Below, one piece after another: positions 17,441-25,370 of a stretch of DNA of 64,000 nucleotides. Positions within the stretch are counted from its first letter, which is position 1, and each line of letters opens with the position of its first letter. Under the pieces are notes generated by a model, which was not told the DNA's origin, ran no database searches, and saw only the letters and a program-made list of their open reading frames with translations. Position numbers and translations under genes: made by a program. The DNA is taken from positions 3,472,001 through 3,536,000 of the forward strand of contig NZ_CP163444.1 of assembly GCF_041053105.1 (NCBI RefSeq), given 5' to 3'. The DNA comes from Streptomyces sp. R44 (lineage in GTDB: Bacteria > Actinomycetota > Actinomycetes > Streptomycetales > Streptomycetaceae).

Positions 17441-18118
17441 TCAGCTCTTCTCGAAGCGGAAGCCGACGCCTCGGACCGTGGCGATGTAGCGGGGGTTCGC
17501 CGCGTCGTCGCCGAGCTTCTTGCGCAGCCAGGAGATGTGCATGTCCAGGGTCTTGGTGGAGGACCACCACGTGGTGTCCCAGACCTCGCGCATCAGCTGG
17601 TCGCGGGTGACGACCCGGCCCGCGTCCCGGACCAGGACCCGGAGCAGGTCGAACTCCTTCGCCGTGAGCTGGAGCTCCTCGTCGCCCATCCAGGCCCGGT
17701 GCGACTCGACGTCGATCCGTACGCCGTGGGTCGCGGGGGCGGCGGCGGGCTCGGTGGAGCCGCGCCGGAGCAGGGCCCGGACCCGGGCGAGGAGCTCGGC
17801 GAGCCGGAAGGGCTTGGTGACGTAGTCGTCGGCGCCCGCGTCGAGCCCGACGACGGTGTCGACCTCGTCCGCGCGGGCGGTGAGGACCAGGATCGGGACC
17901 GTGTGGCCCTCGGCACGCAGCCGGCGGGCGACCTCCAGGCCGTCCATGCCGGGCAGGCCCAGGTCGAGCACGACCAGGTCGACCCCGCCCTGGAGTCCGG
18001 CGTCGAGGGCGGTGGGGCCGTCCTCGCGGACCTCGACCTCGTACCCCTCTCTCCGCAGGGCGCGGGCCAGCGGTTCCGAGATGGATGCGTCGTCCTCGGC
18101 GAGCAGTACACGGGTCAT
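17441..18118 (-). CDS. OmpR/PhoB-type response regulator
   Basis: Response regulator of 225 residues that pairs with the downstream kinase. The receiver domain starts RVLLAEDDASISEPL with the acidic pair, the phospho-accepting Asp lies in LVVLDLGLPGMDGLE (about residue 51), followed by the Thr of VLTARAD and the Lys of YVTKPF. The C-terminal winged-helix domain shows LTAKEFDLLRVLVR and LRKKLGDDAANPRYIATVRGVGFRFE. The ATG at 18118 is preferred over the long upstream open frame because it starts the receiver domain. It probably binds direct repeats in its own promoter region and in the 424-bp gap before the peptide transporter, but no repeat is obvious to me. Confidence 0.95.
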   Translation of the reverse strand: MTRVLLAEDDASISEPLARALRREGYEVEVREDGPTALDAGLQGGVDLVVLDLGLPGMDGLEVARRLRAEGHTVPILVLTARADEVDTVVGLDAGADDYVTKPFRLAELLARVRALLRRGSTEPAAAPATHGVRIDVESHRAWMGDEELQLTAKEFDLLRVLVRDAGRVVTRDQLMREVWDTTWWSSTKTLDMHISWLRKKLGDDAANPRYIATVRGVGFRFEKS

Positions 18119-18542
18119 GGGGTGATGGTAGTCCGCACGGCGTGCGGGCCGGGGCGGGATCCGACGGGCCCGAACGACCCCTGGGGATCTTGTGGGCATC
18201 CAGCAGATGACCTTCGAATGATCGCGTACGGTTCCTTCGTCACCTGTGATCCATCTCTCAAGTCCTTCCATATCCGGCACTGTCGTGTCGTATGGTGGCG
18301 ACACGTCAGTAGCGGTATTCGGGGACCTTTGGCCAGCTTCGCGCGCCAAGGTCCTCTTTCTGCGTAAGGTCGGCCCCGCCGAACCTTGACGGTGAATGAC
18401 CTGTGGGCCGGGTCCCGGGACGCGACAACGCGGCTTCCGGGGCGTGGATCCCGGTGGGGTCACACGACCCCGCCGGTGCCGGCCTCCCCCACCGGGCGCA
18501 CCACGCTCACAAGGCGTGCGTCCCGACAGAGCAAGGATCGAC
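18119..18542 (+). promoter_or_regulatory. Long leader region of the POT transporter gene with competing hairpins
   Basis: This 424-bp gap separates the divergent response regulator and peptide transporter genes. It holds an imperfect hairpin at 18321-18356 (GGACCTTTGGC against GCCAAGGTCC) followed by CTTTCTG, resembling an attenuator. Further on, CCCGGTGGGG (18450-18459) can pair with CCCCACCGGG (18487-18496), while GGGGTC (18456-18461) can instead pair with GACCCC (18466-18471). The two pairings are mutually exclusive. A structured leader is supported by sequence; control function is inferred. Confidence 0.5.
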
Positions 18543-20060
18543 ATGGCGTCCAGCCTGACGACGGCTTCGACCGGAACCCCCGGTTCCGAGAAGACGTTCT
18601 TCGGCCACCCCCGTGGCCTGGCCACCCTCTTCATGACCGAGATGTGGGAGCGTTTCTCCTACTACGGCATGAGGGCCCTTCTCGTTCTGTACCTGGTCTC
18701 CGGCGGCGCGGACGCGGCGACCGGCAGCCAGGGTGGCGGCCTCGCCATGACGGCGGCCACGGCGACGGCCATCTACTCGGTGTACGTCTCGATGGTCTAC
18801 CTGATGGCCATGCCCGGCGGCTGGTTCGGTGACCGCGTCTGGGGCGCCCGCAAGACCGTCACCATCGCCGGCTTCGTGATCATGGCCGGTCACGCCTCGC
18901 TGGCCATCCCCGGCCAGGCGATGTTCTTCGTCGGCCTGGCGCTCGTCGCCGCCGGCTCCGGTCTGCTCAAGGCCAACATCTCCACGATGGTCGGCCACCT
19001 CTACGACGGTCCGGACGACCCGCGCCGTGACGGTGGCTTCACGCTCTTCTACGTCGGCATCAACCTCGGCGCCTTCCTCGCCCCGCTGGTCATCGGCACC
19101 GTCGGCGAGAGCCACAACTGGCACCTGGGCTTCCTGCTCGCGGCCATCGGCATGGCCATCGGTCTGGGCCAGTTCCTGTTCGGCACCCGCCACCTGAGCG
19201 AGAAGAGCAGCGTGGTCCCGAACCCGCTGTCCGACGCCGAGCGCAAGTCCGTCCTCGTCAAGGTCTGCGCCACGATCGCCGTCGTCGCCGTCTTCTACGG
19301 CATCGTCGTCGCCGCCGGCATGTACACCCTGAACTGGGCGCTCGTCCCGATCACCCTCGCCGGTCTGCTCATCCCGATCGCCGTGATCGTCCGCATCAAG
19401 CGCGACAAGGACCTCGACAAGGCCGAGCAGTCGAAGGTCACCGGCTACATCTGGTTCTTCGTGGCCGCGGCCGTCTTCTGGATGATCTACGACCAGGGCG
19501 GCTCGACCCTGTCCCTCTTCGCGGACAGCAAGACCACCGACCACATCGGTGCGCTGAGCTTCCCTGCCACCTGGTTCCAGTCGCTCAACCCGCTCTTCGT
19601 CATGGCGCTGGCCCCGGTCTTCGCCTGGCTGTGGCTGTGGCTCGCCCGCCGCAACCAGGAGCCGAGCACCATCGTGAAGTTCTCGCTGGGCCTGGTGGGC
19701 ATCGGCATCTCGTTCTTCGTCTTCCTGGCCCCGATCGGCATGGCCGGGGACGGCAAGGTCAGCCCGATGTGGCTGGTCGGGATCTACTTCATCCAGACCG
19801 TCGCCGAGCTGTGCCTCTCCCCGGTCGGCCTCTCCGTCACCACGAAGATGGCGCCGCAGAAGTACGCCTCGCAGATGCTGGGTGTCTGGTTCCTCGCCGT
19901 CACCGCCGGTGACTGCACCACGGGTCTGCTCTCCCTCGCGGGCGTGGACCTGAACGGCACCGGGATCATCGCGCTGCAGGCCGTGGCCGTCACGGTCGCC
20001 GCCGTCGCGGTCTTCATGTACCGCAAGAAGGTCAAGGCGCTCATGGGCGACGTCCACTGA
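18543..20060 (+). CDS. POT/PTR family proton-coupled peptide transporter
   Basis: Major-facilitator peptide importer of 505 residues with about 14 hydrophobic segments. The family signature appears as MTEMWERFSYYGMRALLVLYL near the start (E-x-x-E-R-F-x-Y-Y-G, about residues 30-45, proton coupling and peptide binding) and FYVGINLGAFLAPLVIGTVGE (PTR2 motif). The domains are joined by the usual extra helices around IAVVAVFYGIVVAAG. It imports di- and tripeptides with protons. The ATG at 18543 has AAGGA 6 nt upstream; the frame continues upstream through the structured leader but that part is not protein-like. A 40-bp palindromic terminator follows. Confidence 0.93.
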   Translation: MASSLTTASTGTPGSEKTFFGHPRGLATLFMTEMWERFSYYGMRALLVLYLVSGGADAATGSQGGGLAMTAATATAIYSVYVSMVYLMAMPGGWFGDRVWGARKTVTIAGFVIMAGHASLAIPGQAMFFVGLALVAAGSGLLKANISTMVGHLYDGPDDPRRDGGFTLFYVGINLGAFLAPLVIGTVGESHNWHLGFLLAAIGMAIGLGQFLFGTRHLSEKSSVVPNPLSDAERKSVLVKVCATIAVVAVFYGIVVAAGMYTLNWALVPITLAGLLIPIAVIVRIKRDKDLDKAEQSKVTGYIWFFVAAAVFWMIYDQGGSTLSLFADSKTTDHIGALSFPATWFQSLNPLFVMALAPVFAWLWLWLARRNQEPSTIVKFSLGLVGIGISFFVFLAPIGMAGDGKVSPMWLVGIYFIQTVAELCLSPVGLSVTTKMAPQKYASQMLGVWFLAVTAGDCTTGLLSLAGVDLNGTGIIALQAVAVTVAAVAVFMYRKKVKALMGDVH

Positions 20061-20076
20061 CGTCACCCGCCCCGCG

Positions 20077-20116
20077 CGGAGGGCCCGTCGCACCCCGGGG
20101 TGCGACGGGCCCTCCG
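20077..20116. terminator. 40-bp perfect palindrome, bidirectional terminator
   Basis: Bases 20077-20096 are the exact reverse complement of 20097-20116. It lies between the convergent peptide transporter and the last gene of the surface-protein operon. Confidence 0.85.
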
Positions 20117-20123
20117 TCGTTCG

Positions 20124-21578
20124 TCACCGCCTCAGGCGCGCCCAGGGGGTGAAGGTGAAGACCGCGCCGCCGACCAGGATGATCGTGCCCGCGACGAGGG
20201 CGAGGGCGCGCAGGGCGCCGTCGTTCTCGGCGCCGGTGTGGGCGAGGTTCCCGCCGTCGGAGCCACCGGAGGCCGAGCTCGTCGTCGTGCCCGCGGCCGT
20301 CCCTCCGTCGGAGCCGCCGGAGGCACCGCCGGCCTGCTTGCTGGTGTCCAGTTCGAGGGAGGCCTGCACGGCGCCCTTCACCTGGCAGGGGATCACGATC
20401 GGCGAGCCGCCCAGCGAGACGCTGATGGTGAGCGCGCCCGGGCTGAGGGTGGACTTGCCCGTCGCCCCCGGCGTGTAGGTGCCCTTCATGTCGGGCAGGT
20501 CGACCGGCTTGCCCGCCTCCAGAGGGGCCGCGTTGGCGGGGCCGGTGACCTTCACCGTCCCGCTGTCGGCGCCGCCGAGCTTGACGGCCATGGACGGCTT
20601 GAGGGCGCCGGCGGGCAGGGCCGCCGGGCTGTTCATGACGCCCTTGGCGGTCTTGACCGTGAGGTCGTAGCCGTTGCCGTTCTTCTTGGCGTCGATCGTC
20701 ACCTTGGAGGCGATCGAGGCGGGTCCGGGGGGCTGGCAGGAGAACTGGACGGCGACCTGCTTGCCGAAGAAGTCGGTCTGCCCACCGGAGCCGCCGGTCC
20801 CACCGGACGAGCCCGTGGCGGAGCCGCCGGAGGTGGTGGTGCCGCCGGAGGTGGAACTCGTACCGCCGGACGTGGTGGTGCCGCCCGCCGTGGAACTCGT
20901 ACCACCGGACGTCGTCGTACCGCCCGACGTGGTGGTCGAACCTCCGGACGTGGTGGTACCGCCCGACGTCGTCCCACCACCGGACGTGGTCGTGCCGCCC
21001 GACGTGGTCGTGCCGCCGCCGGACGTCGAGGAGCCGTCCGTGACCTTGATCGTCGCGCCGACCGGCACCGCCACCTTCGGGGAGCACTTGGTGTCCGTCG
21101 ACAGGGGCTTGGAGACGTTGATCGTGTACTTGCCGGGCGTCAGCGTGATCTCGCCCGCCTTGTCCAGCTTCAGCTTCCCCTTCATGTCGGGGAGGATCAT
21201 CGGGCTGTTCTTGGGGATCGCCGGGTTCTGCCGCGGTCCCTCCATCGCCACGGTCCCGCTGCCCGCGCCGCCCACGGTGAGGACGCCGGTGGGCTTCACC
21301 GTGTCCTTGTCGAGGTCGAGCACGTCTGGGTTCTTCGAGGCGGCCTGGACCGTCTTCCAGACGATCTCGACCTCGTCGCCGACCTTGGCCTCCGCGGGTG
21401 CCGTGATCAGCACCTTCGTGGTGCCCTGCACGGGCGGAAGGCCCGAGATCGACGGCGGGATGCACTCCGTCGCGTAACTCACCTCGGCGGCCTGGGCGGG
21501 GCCGGCGGCATACAGGATCCCCGCGCCGCCGAGCATCAGCGCGACTCCGGCCGCGCTCATCCTCCGTTGGGTACTCAC
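20124..21578 (-). CDS. Exported surface protein with TG-rich repeat and LAHTG sortase tail
   Basis: Cell-wall protein of 484 residues, last gene of a four-gene operon. A signal peptide (about 1-30, ending AGPAQAAE) is followed by an extracellular domain of about 150 residues, a Thr/Ser/Gly-rich linker (roughly 185-270, units of TTTSGG and TSSTSGG), and a second domain (about 275-410) similar to the whole body of the LPKTG protein of the first gene. The tail is LAHTG (445-449), a hydrophobic helix and the basic end ARLRR, the class E sortase substrate pattern (LAxTG). The GTG start overlaps the stop of the preceding gene (GTGA). No function is known; a surface adhesin or scaffold is a guess. 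Confidence 0.82.
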   Translation of the reverse strand: MSTQRRMSAAGVALMLGGAGILYAAGPAQAAEVSYATECIPPSISGLPPVQGTTKVLITAPAEAKVGDEVEIVWKTVQAASKNPDVLDLDKDTVKPTGVLTVGGAGSGTVAMEGPRQNPAIPKNSPMILPDMKGKLKLDKAGEITLTPGKYTINVSKPLSTDTKCSPKVAVPVGATIKVTDGSSTSGGGTTTSGGTTTSGGGTTSGGTTTSGGSTTTSGGTTTSGGTSSTAGGTTTSGGTSSTSGGTTTSGGSATGSSGGTGGSGGQTDFFGKQVAVQFSCQPPGPASIASKVTIDAKKNGNGYDLTVKTAKGVMNSPAALPAGALKPSMAVKLGGADSGTVKVTGPANAAPLEAGKPVDLPDMKGTYTPGATGKSTLSPGALTISVSLGGSPIVIPCQVKGAVQASLELDTSKQAGGASGGSDGGTAAGTTTSSASGGSDGGNLAHTGAENDGALRALALVAGTIILVGGAVFTFTPWARLRR

Positions 21579-22654
21579 ACCTGTCCCTTCGTCGTCGGGC
21601 TGCTGCTCTCTGGCGCTGACGGTGCGGAGTCAGGGCTGAACCACGGCAGGGCCGCGGTCGTCTCCCCGTCCCCCGGTGCGGGGGCGGAAGCGGATGTACG
21701 GGCCGGGGCGCGCCGCCGCGGGCGCGCCCTCGTCCGGGTCCTGGGGGCGGCGGCCCTGCCGCCCCCGGAAGCGGGCCGCGCGCGGTCGACCACGGCCATG
21801 CCGATCCGGAACAACGCGGCCGGCACCACGACGGCGAGGAGCACCCAGAAGAGGGTCACGCCCCAGGGCCTGCCGACGCCCCACGGCTGCTCGACGAGGA
21901 CCTTGCCGGCGTACTTCACGGAGACCTGGTAGTCGCCGTGGGCGCCGGCCGAGAGCTCGGCGGGGAGCCGGATCAGGGCCTTCTTGCCGGGTTCGATCGT
22001 GCCGCGCCACTGGCGTTCCTCGTACTGGGGCGCGAAGACGCCGTGGCTGGTGCCGACCTGGAAGACGGGGTCCTTGACGGGGGCCGCGCCGAGGTTGCCG
22101 ACGGTGAAGACGACCTCGCGGCGCGCGGGCGCCCCGAACCAGACGAGGAGGCCGCTGGAGCCGTCGAGGCGGACGGCGGCGAGGACGGCGAGGCGGCCGT
22201 CGCCGGAGGCCTCGGGGAGCGGGGCCGTGGGGTGCCCGGCGACCGTGAACTCCTTGTCGACGGCGTCCTGCTGGCCGGTGACCCCGGCGACGTGCACCAC
22301 GCAGGGGCAGGGCTTGGGCGGTTCGGCGACGGGGAGCTTCGCGCTGAACGCGCCCCGGCTGTCGACGGTGGCGGCCCGGCCCTCGGTGTTGGCGCAGGAG
22401 TTGGTGCCGCCGATGACGCCCTTGCCGGGGGCGCCCTGACCGCAGATCAGGAGCATGAGCAGCGCGCCGGGTTTCCAGCCGCTGCCGCTGACGGTGATCT
22501 CACCGCCCTTGCCGCCCTCGGTCGCGGAGAGTTCGACGACGGGCCCCGGGGCGGCCGTCGCCGCGGGGGCGGCGGGCAGCAGGACGAGGGCGAGGGCGGC
22601 GAGGAGCGCGGCGGCCGTGCGGATCGTCCTCATGCTGCCTCCGGTCGTCCTCAT
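21575..22654 (-). CDS. Exported single-pass membrane protein of the surface operon
   Basis: Protein of 359 residues from ATG 22654 or 352 from ATG 22633. Both starts are in frame, each with its own GGAGG, in a perfect 21-bp tandem duplication. A signal peptide (AALLAALALVLLPAAPAATA) leads to an Ig/IPT-like beta domain (VELSATEGGKGGEITVSGSGW) with several cysteines (ICGQ, SCAN, PCPC), then a second domain (about 120-270). One transmembrane helix follows (FWVLLAVVVPAALFRIGMAV, about 285-305), then a basic Pro/Arg/Ser tail in the cytosol. ATG 22654 overlaps the previous stop codon (ATGA). I do not recognise a function. Confidence 0.75.
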   Translation of the reverse strand: MRTTGGSMRTIRTAAALLAALALVLLPAAPAATAAPGPVVELSATEGGKGGEITVSGSGWKPGALLMLLICGQGAPGKGVIGGTNSCANTEGRAATVDSRGAFSAKLPVAEPPKPCPCVVHVAGVTGQQDAVDKEFTVAGHPTAPLPEASGDGRLAVLAAVRLDGSSGLLVWFGAPARREVVFTVGNLGAAPVKDPVFQVGTSHGVFAPQYEERQWRGTIEPGKKALIRLPAELSAGAHGDYQVSVKYAGKVLVEQPWGVGRPWGVTLFWVLLAVVVPAALFRIGMAVVDRARPASGGGRAAAPRTRTRARPRRRAPARTSASAPAPGDGETTAALPWFSPDSAPSAPESSSPTTKGQV

Positions 22655-22665
22655 GCTGCCTCCGG
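22624..22665 (-). repeat. Perfect 21-bp tandem duplication carrying RBS and start codon
   Basis: Bases 22624-22644 and 22645-22665 are identical. Each unit holds GGAGGC and an ATG on the minus strand, giving two complete in-frame initiation sites 21 nt apart at the start of the third surface-operon gene. The upstream ATG also overlaps the previous gene's stop. Confidence 0.95.
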
Positions 22666-23463
22666 CGCCGACGGGGTACGGGACGTTGCGCGCCGCCGTG
22701 CCCCGTACCCGGCTGCGCCCGCCGCCGCCAGGAGCAGCGCGGCCGAGGCGGCGAGCGCGGGGCCCGAGGCGAAGGAGGCCTCGGCGCGGGCGGTGGCGGG
22801 GGCGGCGCCCGGTGCGGTGGCCGTCAGCCGGACGGTGACGGCGTCGAGGGCGGGCGGGTCGGGCCAGGGTTCGGTCCTGGTGGCCCGCTCGCCGGGGCGC
22901 AGGGTGAGCGGCAGGGCGCGGTCCGGCCGGTCGAGGACGGTGCCGAGGAGGCCCTCGGCGCGGACGGCGAGGCGCGGGGCGAGGACGGTGGTGCCGCGGT
23001 TGACCAGGGTGTAGCGGACGGCGTCCTCCTCCACGTGGACGTCCTCGACGGTGAGCGCGGCGAGGTGCGGTCCGCTGACCCGTAGCCGCAGGTCGACGCC
23101 GACCTCGCGGCCGGCGGCCACGGCCCGTACGGTGCCGCGGTGTTCGCCGGGCGGGGTGTCCGCGGTGACGGTCACGGCGAAGGGCACGTCGGCCCGGGTC
23201 CTGGCGGGCACGGTCACGGACCGCGCGGCGAAGGACACCGGGGCGCCCTGGCCGGTGAGGCTCACGGTCAGCGGTGCGGTGCCGGGGTTGGTGACCGACA
23301 GGGTGTCCTGGAGGACGCTGCCGGCCGGGCCCTCCAGGTAGGCGTACGGCCGTCCGGCGGCGGGCGCCGCCGTCCACTCCTGGGCGCCGGGGGGCGCCGC
23401 CGCGACCGCGCCGAGGAGGGCTGTCGCGGCGACGACGAGCCCGGAACGCGCCGCCGTACGCAT
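22651..23463 (-). CDS. Exported membrane protein with beta-sandwich domain (WxL-interacting/DUF916-like)
   Basis: Protein of 270 residues, second gene of the operon. The signal peptide (AARSGLVVAATALLGAVAAA) is followed by YAYLEGPAGSVLQDTLSVTNPGTAPLTVSL, a start typical of secreted beta-sandwich modules with a COG1470 or DUF916 flavour (first part shown at about 40-60). A second beta module (HLAALTVEDVHVEEDAVRYT) and a C-terminal membrane helix (PALAASAALLLAAAGAAGYG) end in a basic tail. It shares a TGATG junction with the gene before it and ATGA with the gene after. The DUF916 assignment is by general resemblance and needs a profile search; the exported one-helix topology is clear. Confidence 0.7.
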   Translation of the reverse strand: MRTAARSGLVVAATALLGAVAAAPPGAQEWTAAPAAGRPYAYLEGPAGSVLQDTLSVTNPGTAPLTVSLTGQGAPVSFAARSVTVPARTRADVPFAVTVTADTPPGEHRGTVRAVAAGREVGVDLRLRVSGPHLAALTVEDVHVEEDAVRYTLVNRGTTVLAPRLAVRAEGLLGTVLDRPDRALPLTLRPGERATRTEPWPDPPALDAVTVRLTATAPGAAPATARAEASFASGPALAASAALLLAAAGAAGYGARRRATSRTPSAPEAA

Positions 23464-24170
23464 CAGCGTGCCGTGCGCCGCGTGAGCCAGAGGACTCCGG
23501 CGGCGCCGGTCAGCAGGACGGTGCCGCCGAGGGTGCCGAGCGCCATGGCGGAGTCGAGCGGGCCGGTCTTGGGCAGCTGGTCGCCGGCGCCCGAGTCGCC
23601 GCCGGCGGCGTCGTCGGCGGGCGGCGGGGTGTCGGAGCCCCCCGAGACGCCGGTGACCTGGAGTTCGAGCGAGGGCTTCGGGTTGTTCTTGGGGGTGCAG
23701 ACGGCCGCGTCCATCCCGAGGGCGTGCACGGTGAGAACGCCCGCCGTGAAGGTGACCTTGCCGTTCTTCTTCGGGGTGAACGTGCCGGTCAGCGTGCCGA
23801 TCTTGATCGGGGTGTCCGGCGGGATGGCGGCCGTGTTCGGCGTGCCCGTCACCTTCACGGTGCCGCTCGCGTCGCCGCCGAGGACGAGTTCGGCGCGCGG
23901 GGTCATGACGCCCTTGGGGAGCTCGACCGGGCTGTCGGAGACCCCCTTCTCGAACGACATCGTGATCGTGTACGCGCTGCCGCTCTTGACGGCCTTGATG
24001 TCGACGGGCGAGACGGCGCTCTTCGGCCCGATCTTCGTCTCGCAGGCGTAGTTGACGTCGACGACGGCCGCGTGGGCGGCCGGCGCACCGGCCAGCACGG
24101 ACGCGCCCGCCACCGCGACCGCGGCCGTGAGCGCGGCGGTCGTTCTCCTCCGGTTCGGCACCTTGGACAC
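23463..24170 (-). CDS. Exported surface protein with LPKTG sortase tail
   Basis: First gene of the operon, 235 residues. GTG 24170 is chosen (GAGGGG 7 nt upstream, product MSKVPNRRRTTAALTA); GTG 24185 is an in-frame alternative. A signal peptide (to about residue 34, GAPAAHA) is followed by one domain of about 150 residues, whose core (SPVELPKGVMTPRAELVLGG, DASGTVKVTGTPNTAAIPP) matches the second domain of the LAHTG protein (ALPAGALKPSMAVKLGG, DSGTVKVTGPANAAPLEAG). The tail is LPKTG (about 199-203), a hydrophobic segment and RRTAR. A sortase should cleave between T and G and link the protein to peptidoglycan; no sortase gene is in the window. Confidence 0.82.
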   Translation of the reverse strand: MSKVPNRRRTTAALTAAVAVAGASVLAGAPAAHAAVVDVNYACETKIGPKSAVSPVDIKAVKSGSAYTITMSFEKGVSDSPVELPKGVMTPRAELVLGGDASGTVKVTGTPNTAAIPPDTPIKIGTLTGTFTPKKNGKVTFTAGVLTVHALGMDAAVCTPKNNPKPSLELQVTGVSGGSDTPPPADDAAGGDSGAGDQLPKTGPLDSAMALGTLGGTVLLTGAAGVLWLTRRTAR

Positions 24171-24279
24171 CCGAGCACCCCTCACCGCAACGTAACTGAC
24201 GGTCTTTCAGATCGGCCGTCAAGGTACGCCCGGGGCCTTGAGGAGGGAAGGCAGGGGAACCGGTGAACTTGTGAAAGTC

Positions 24280-24699
24280 CTAGGCAGGTGCGGCCAGTTC
24301 GGCCCAGACCGTCTTGCCGGGGGCTCCGGGGGTGCGGTCGATGCCCCAGTCGAGGCAGAGGCGCTGCACGATGAACATGCCGTGGCCGCCCGGCCGTCCG
24401 GAGCGGTGGGGGGTGCGGGGGGCGGGCTGGCCGGCGCCGCGGTCGGTGACTTCGAGGCGCAGGGTCCGGGGCATCCGCAGGACGCGCAGCCGCTCGGGAC
24501 CCTCGGCGTGCAGACAGGCGTTGGTGACGAGCTCGGAGACGACGAGCAGGACGTCCTCCGCGGCGGCACGGCGGTCGGCGGTGGCCGCCGGGAGCCAGCC
24601 CCACTCGTGGAGCGCCGAGCGCGTGAAGTCACGCGCGAGCGGCACAGTGCCGCTGGTCTCGCCGAGGGCGAGCGTCCGGACGTCGGAAGCTTGGTCCAT
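24280..24699 (-). CDS. prsI: Anti-sigma factor kinase, RsbW-like (PrsI-like)
   Basis: Serine kinase/anti-sigma factor of 139 residues with a GHKL ATP-binding fold. The N box is VVSELVTNACLHAEG, the Asp box is LEVTDRGAG, and the G box is RPGGHGMFIVQRL. ATG 24699 is used, with GAGGTGA about 7 nt upstream; a TTG lies one codon earlier. RsbW-type proteins bind their sigma factor and phosphorylate a STAS antagonist. The STAS gene lies 81 bp upstream on the same strand, and a SigB-type sigma gene is divergent beyond it, matching the PrsI/ArsI/SigI partner switch of S. coelicolor as I recall it. The symbol is by synteny. Confidence 0.82.
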   Translation of the reverse strand: MDQASDVRTLALGETSGTVPLARDFTRSALHEWGWLPAATADRRAAAEDVLLVVSELVTNACLHAEGPERLRVLRMPRTLRLEVTDRGAGQPAPRTPHRSGRPGGHGMFIVQRLCLDWGIDRTPGAPGKTVWAELAAPA

Positions 24700-24779
24700 C
24701 AACGCTTCACCTCACCGATCGACGGGACAGAGGGACAGGACGTACGGGCGGAGCCGTTGAGCGGTGTATGACGTCGGTC

Positions 24780-25148
24780 TCAGCCGGGGAGCGCTGTGGC
24801 GAGCGTCTCGTGGACGGTGAAGACGGCGTCCGCGCCCGTGATGTGGAACACCCTGGCCACCGCGGGCCGCATCCCCACCAGATGGACGCCGCCGCCGGCG
24901 GCGTCCGCCCTCAACCGGGCGCCGAGCAGCACGTTGAGCCCGGTCGAATCGCAGAACTCCAGGCCCGTGCAGTCGACGACGAGCCGTGCGCGGCCCGCGT
25001 CGAGGGCGGTGTCCAGCGGGGCGCGCAGCAGTTCGGCGGTGTGGTGATCGAGCTCACCGACGGGCGTGAGGAGCGCGCTCCCGGCGACGTCGCGGACCTC
25101 GACCCGCAGCCGCGCGGGCGGCGCGCTGCCGATGTGTTCGCGGTCCAT
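24780..25148 (-). CDS. arsI: STAS-domain anti-anti-sigma factor (ArsI-like)
   Basis: Protein of 122 residues in the SpoIIAA/RsbV family. The STAS fold is visible in LLTPVGELDHHTAELLRAPL, LVVDCTGLEFCDSTGLNVLL (the Ser of CDST is the expected phosphorylation site, about residue 58), and VHLVGMRPAVARVFHITGAD. Unphosphorylated protein should bind the kinase at 24280-24699 and free the sigma factor. ATG 25148 begins MDREHIGS; the frame extends upstream without STAS similarity. It is divergent from the sigma factor gene, so the gap 25149-25370 contains both promoters. The symbol is by synteny. Confidence 0.82.
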   Translation of the reverse strand: MDREHIGSAPPARLRVEVRDVAGSALLTPVGELDHHTAELLRAPLDTALDAGRARLVVDCTGLEFCDSTGLNVLLGARLRADAAGGGVHLVGMRPAVARVFHITGADAVFTVHETLATALPG

Positions 25149-25370
25149 GGCCGTGCCTCTTCTCGCTGTCGCGGATGCCGACTGACGTGCCCCGAACCCT
25201 ACAAGCGGCATGCCCTCCCATGCACACGAGGTACTTCTCATATCGGTACGAAACGGATTATTGCCACTTGCAACCATCAGGGTCGAGCGGGTAGGGCTAG
25301 AAGGGAACGTCCAACCCAACCGGCTTTGGAGGCGCCGCAAACCGCAGCGAGAAGCACCCGAAGGAGACCC

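Noticed and set aside
20785..21035. Repeat array considered as CRISPR
   Set aside because: Units are in frame with the surface protein, of variable short length, and have no unique spacers; no cas genes are present.
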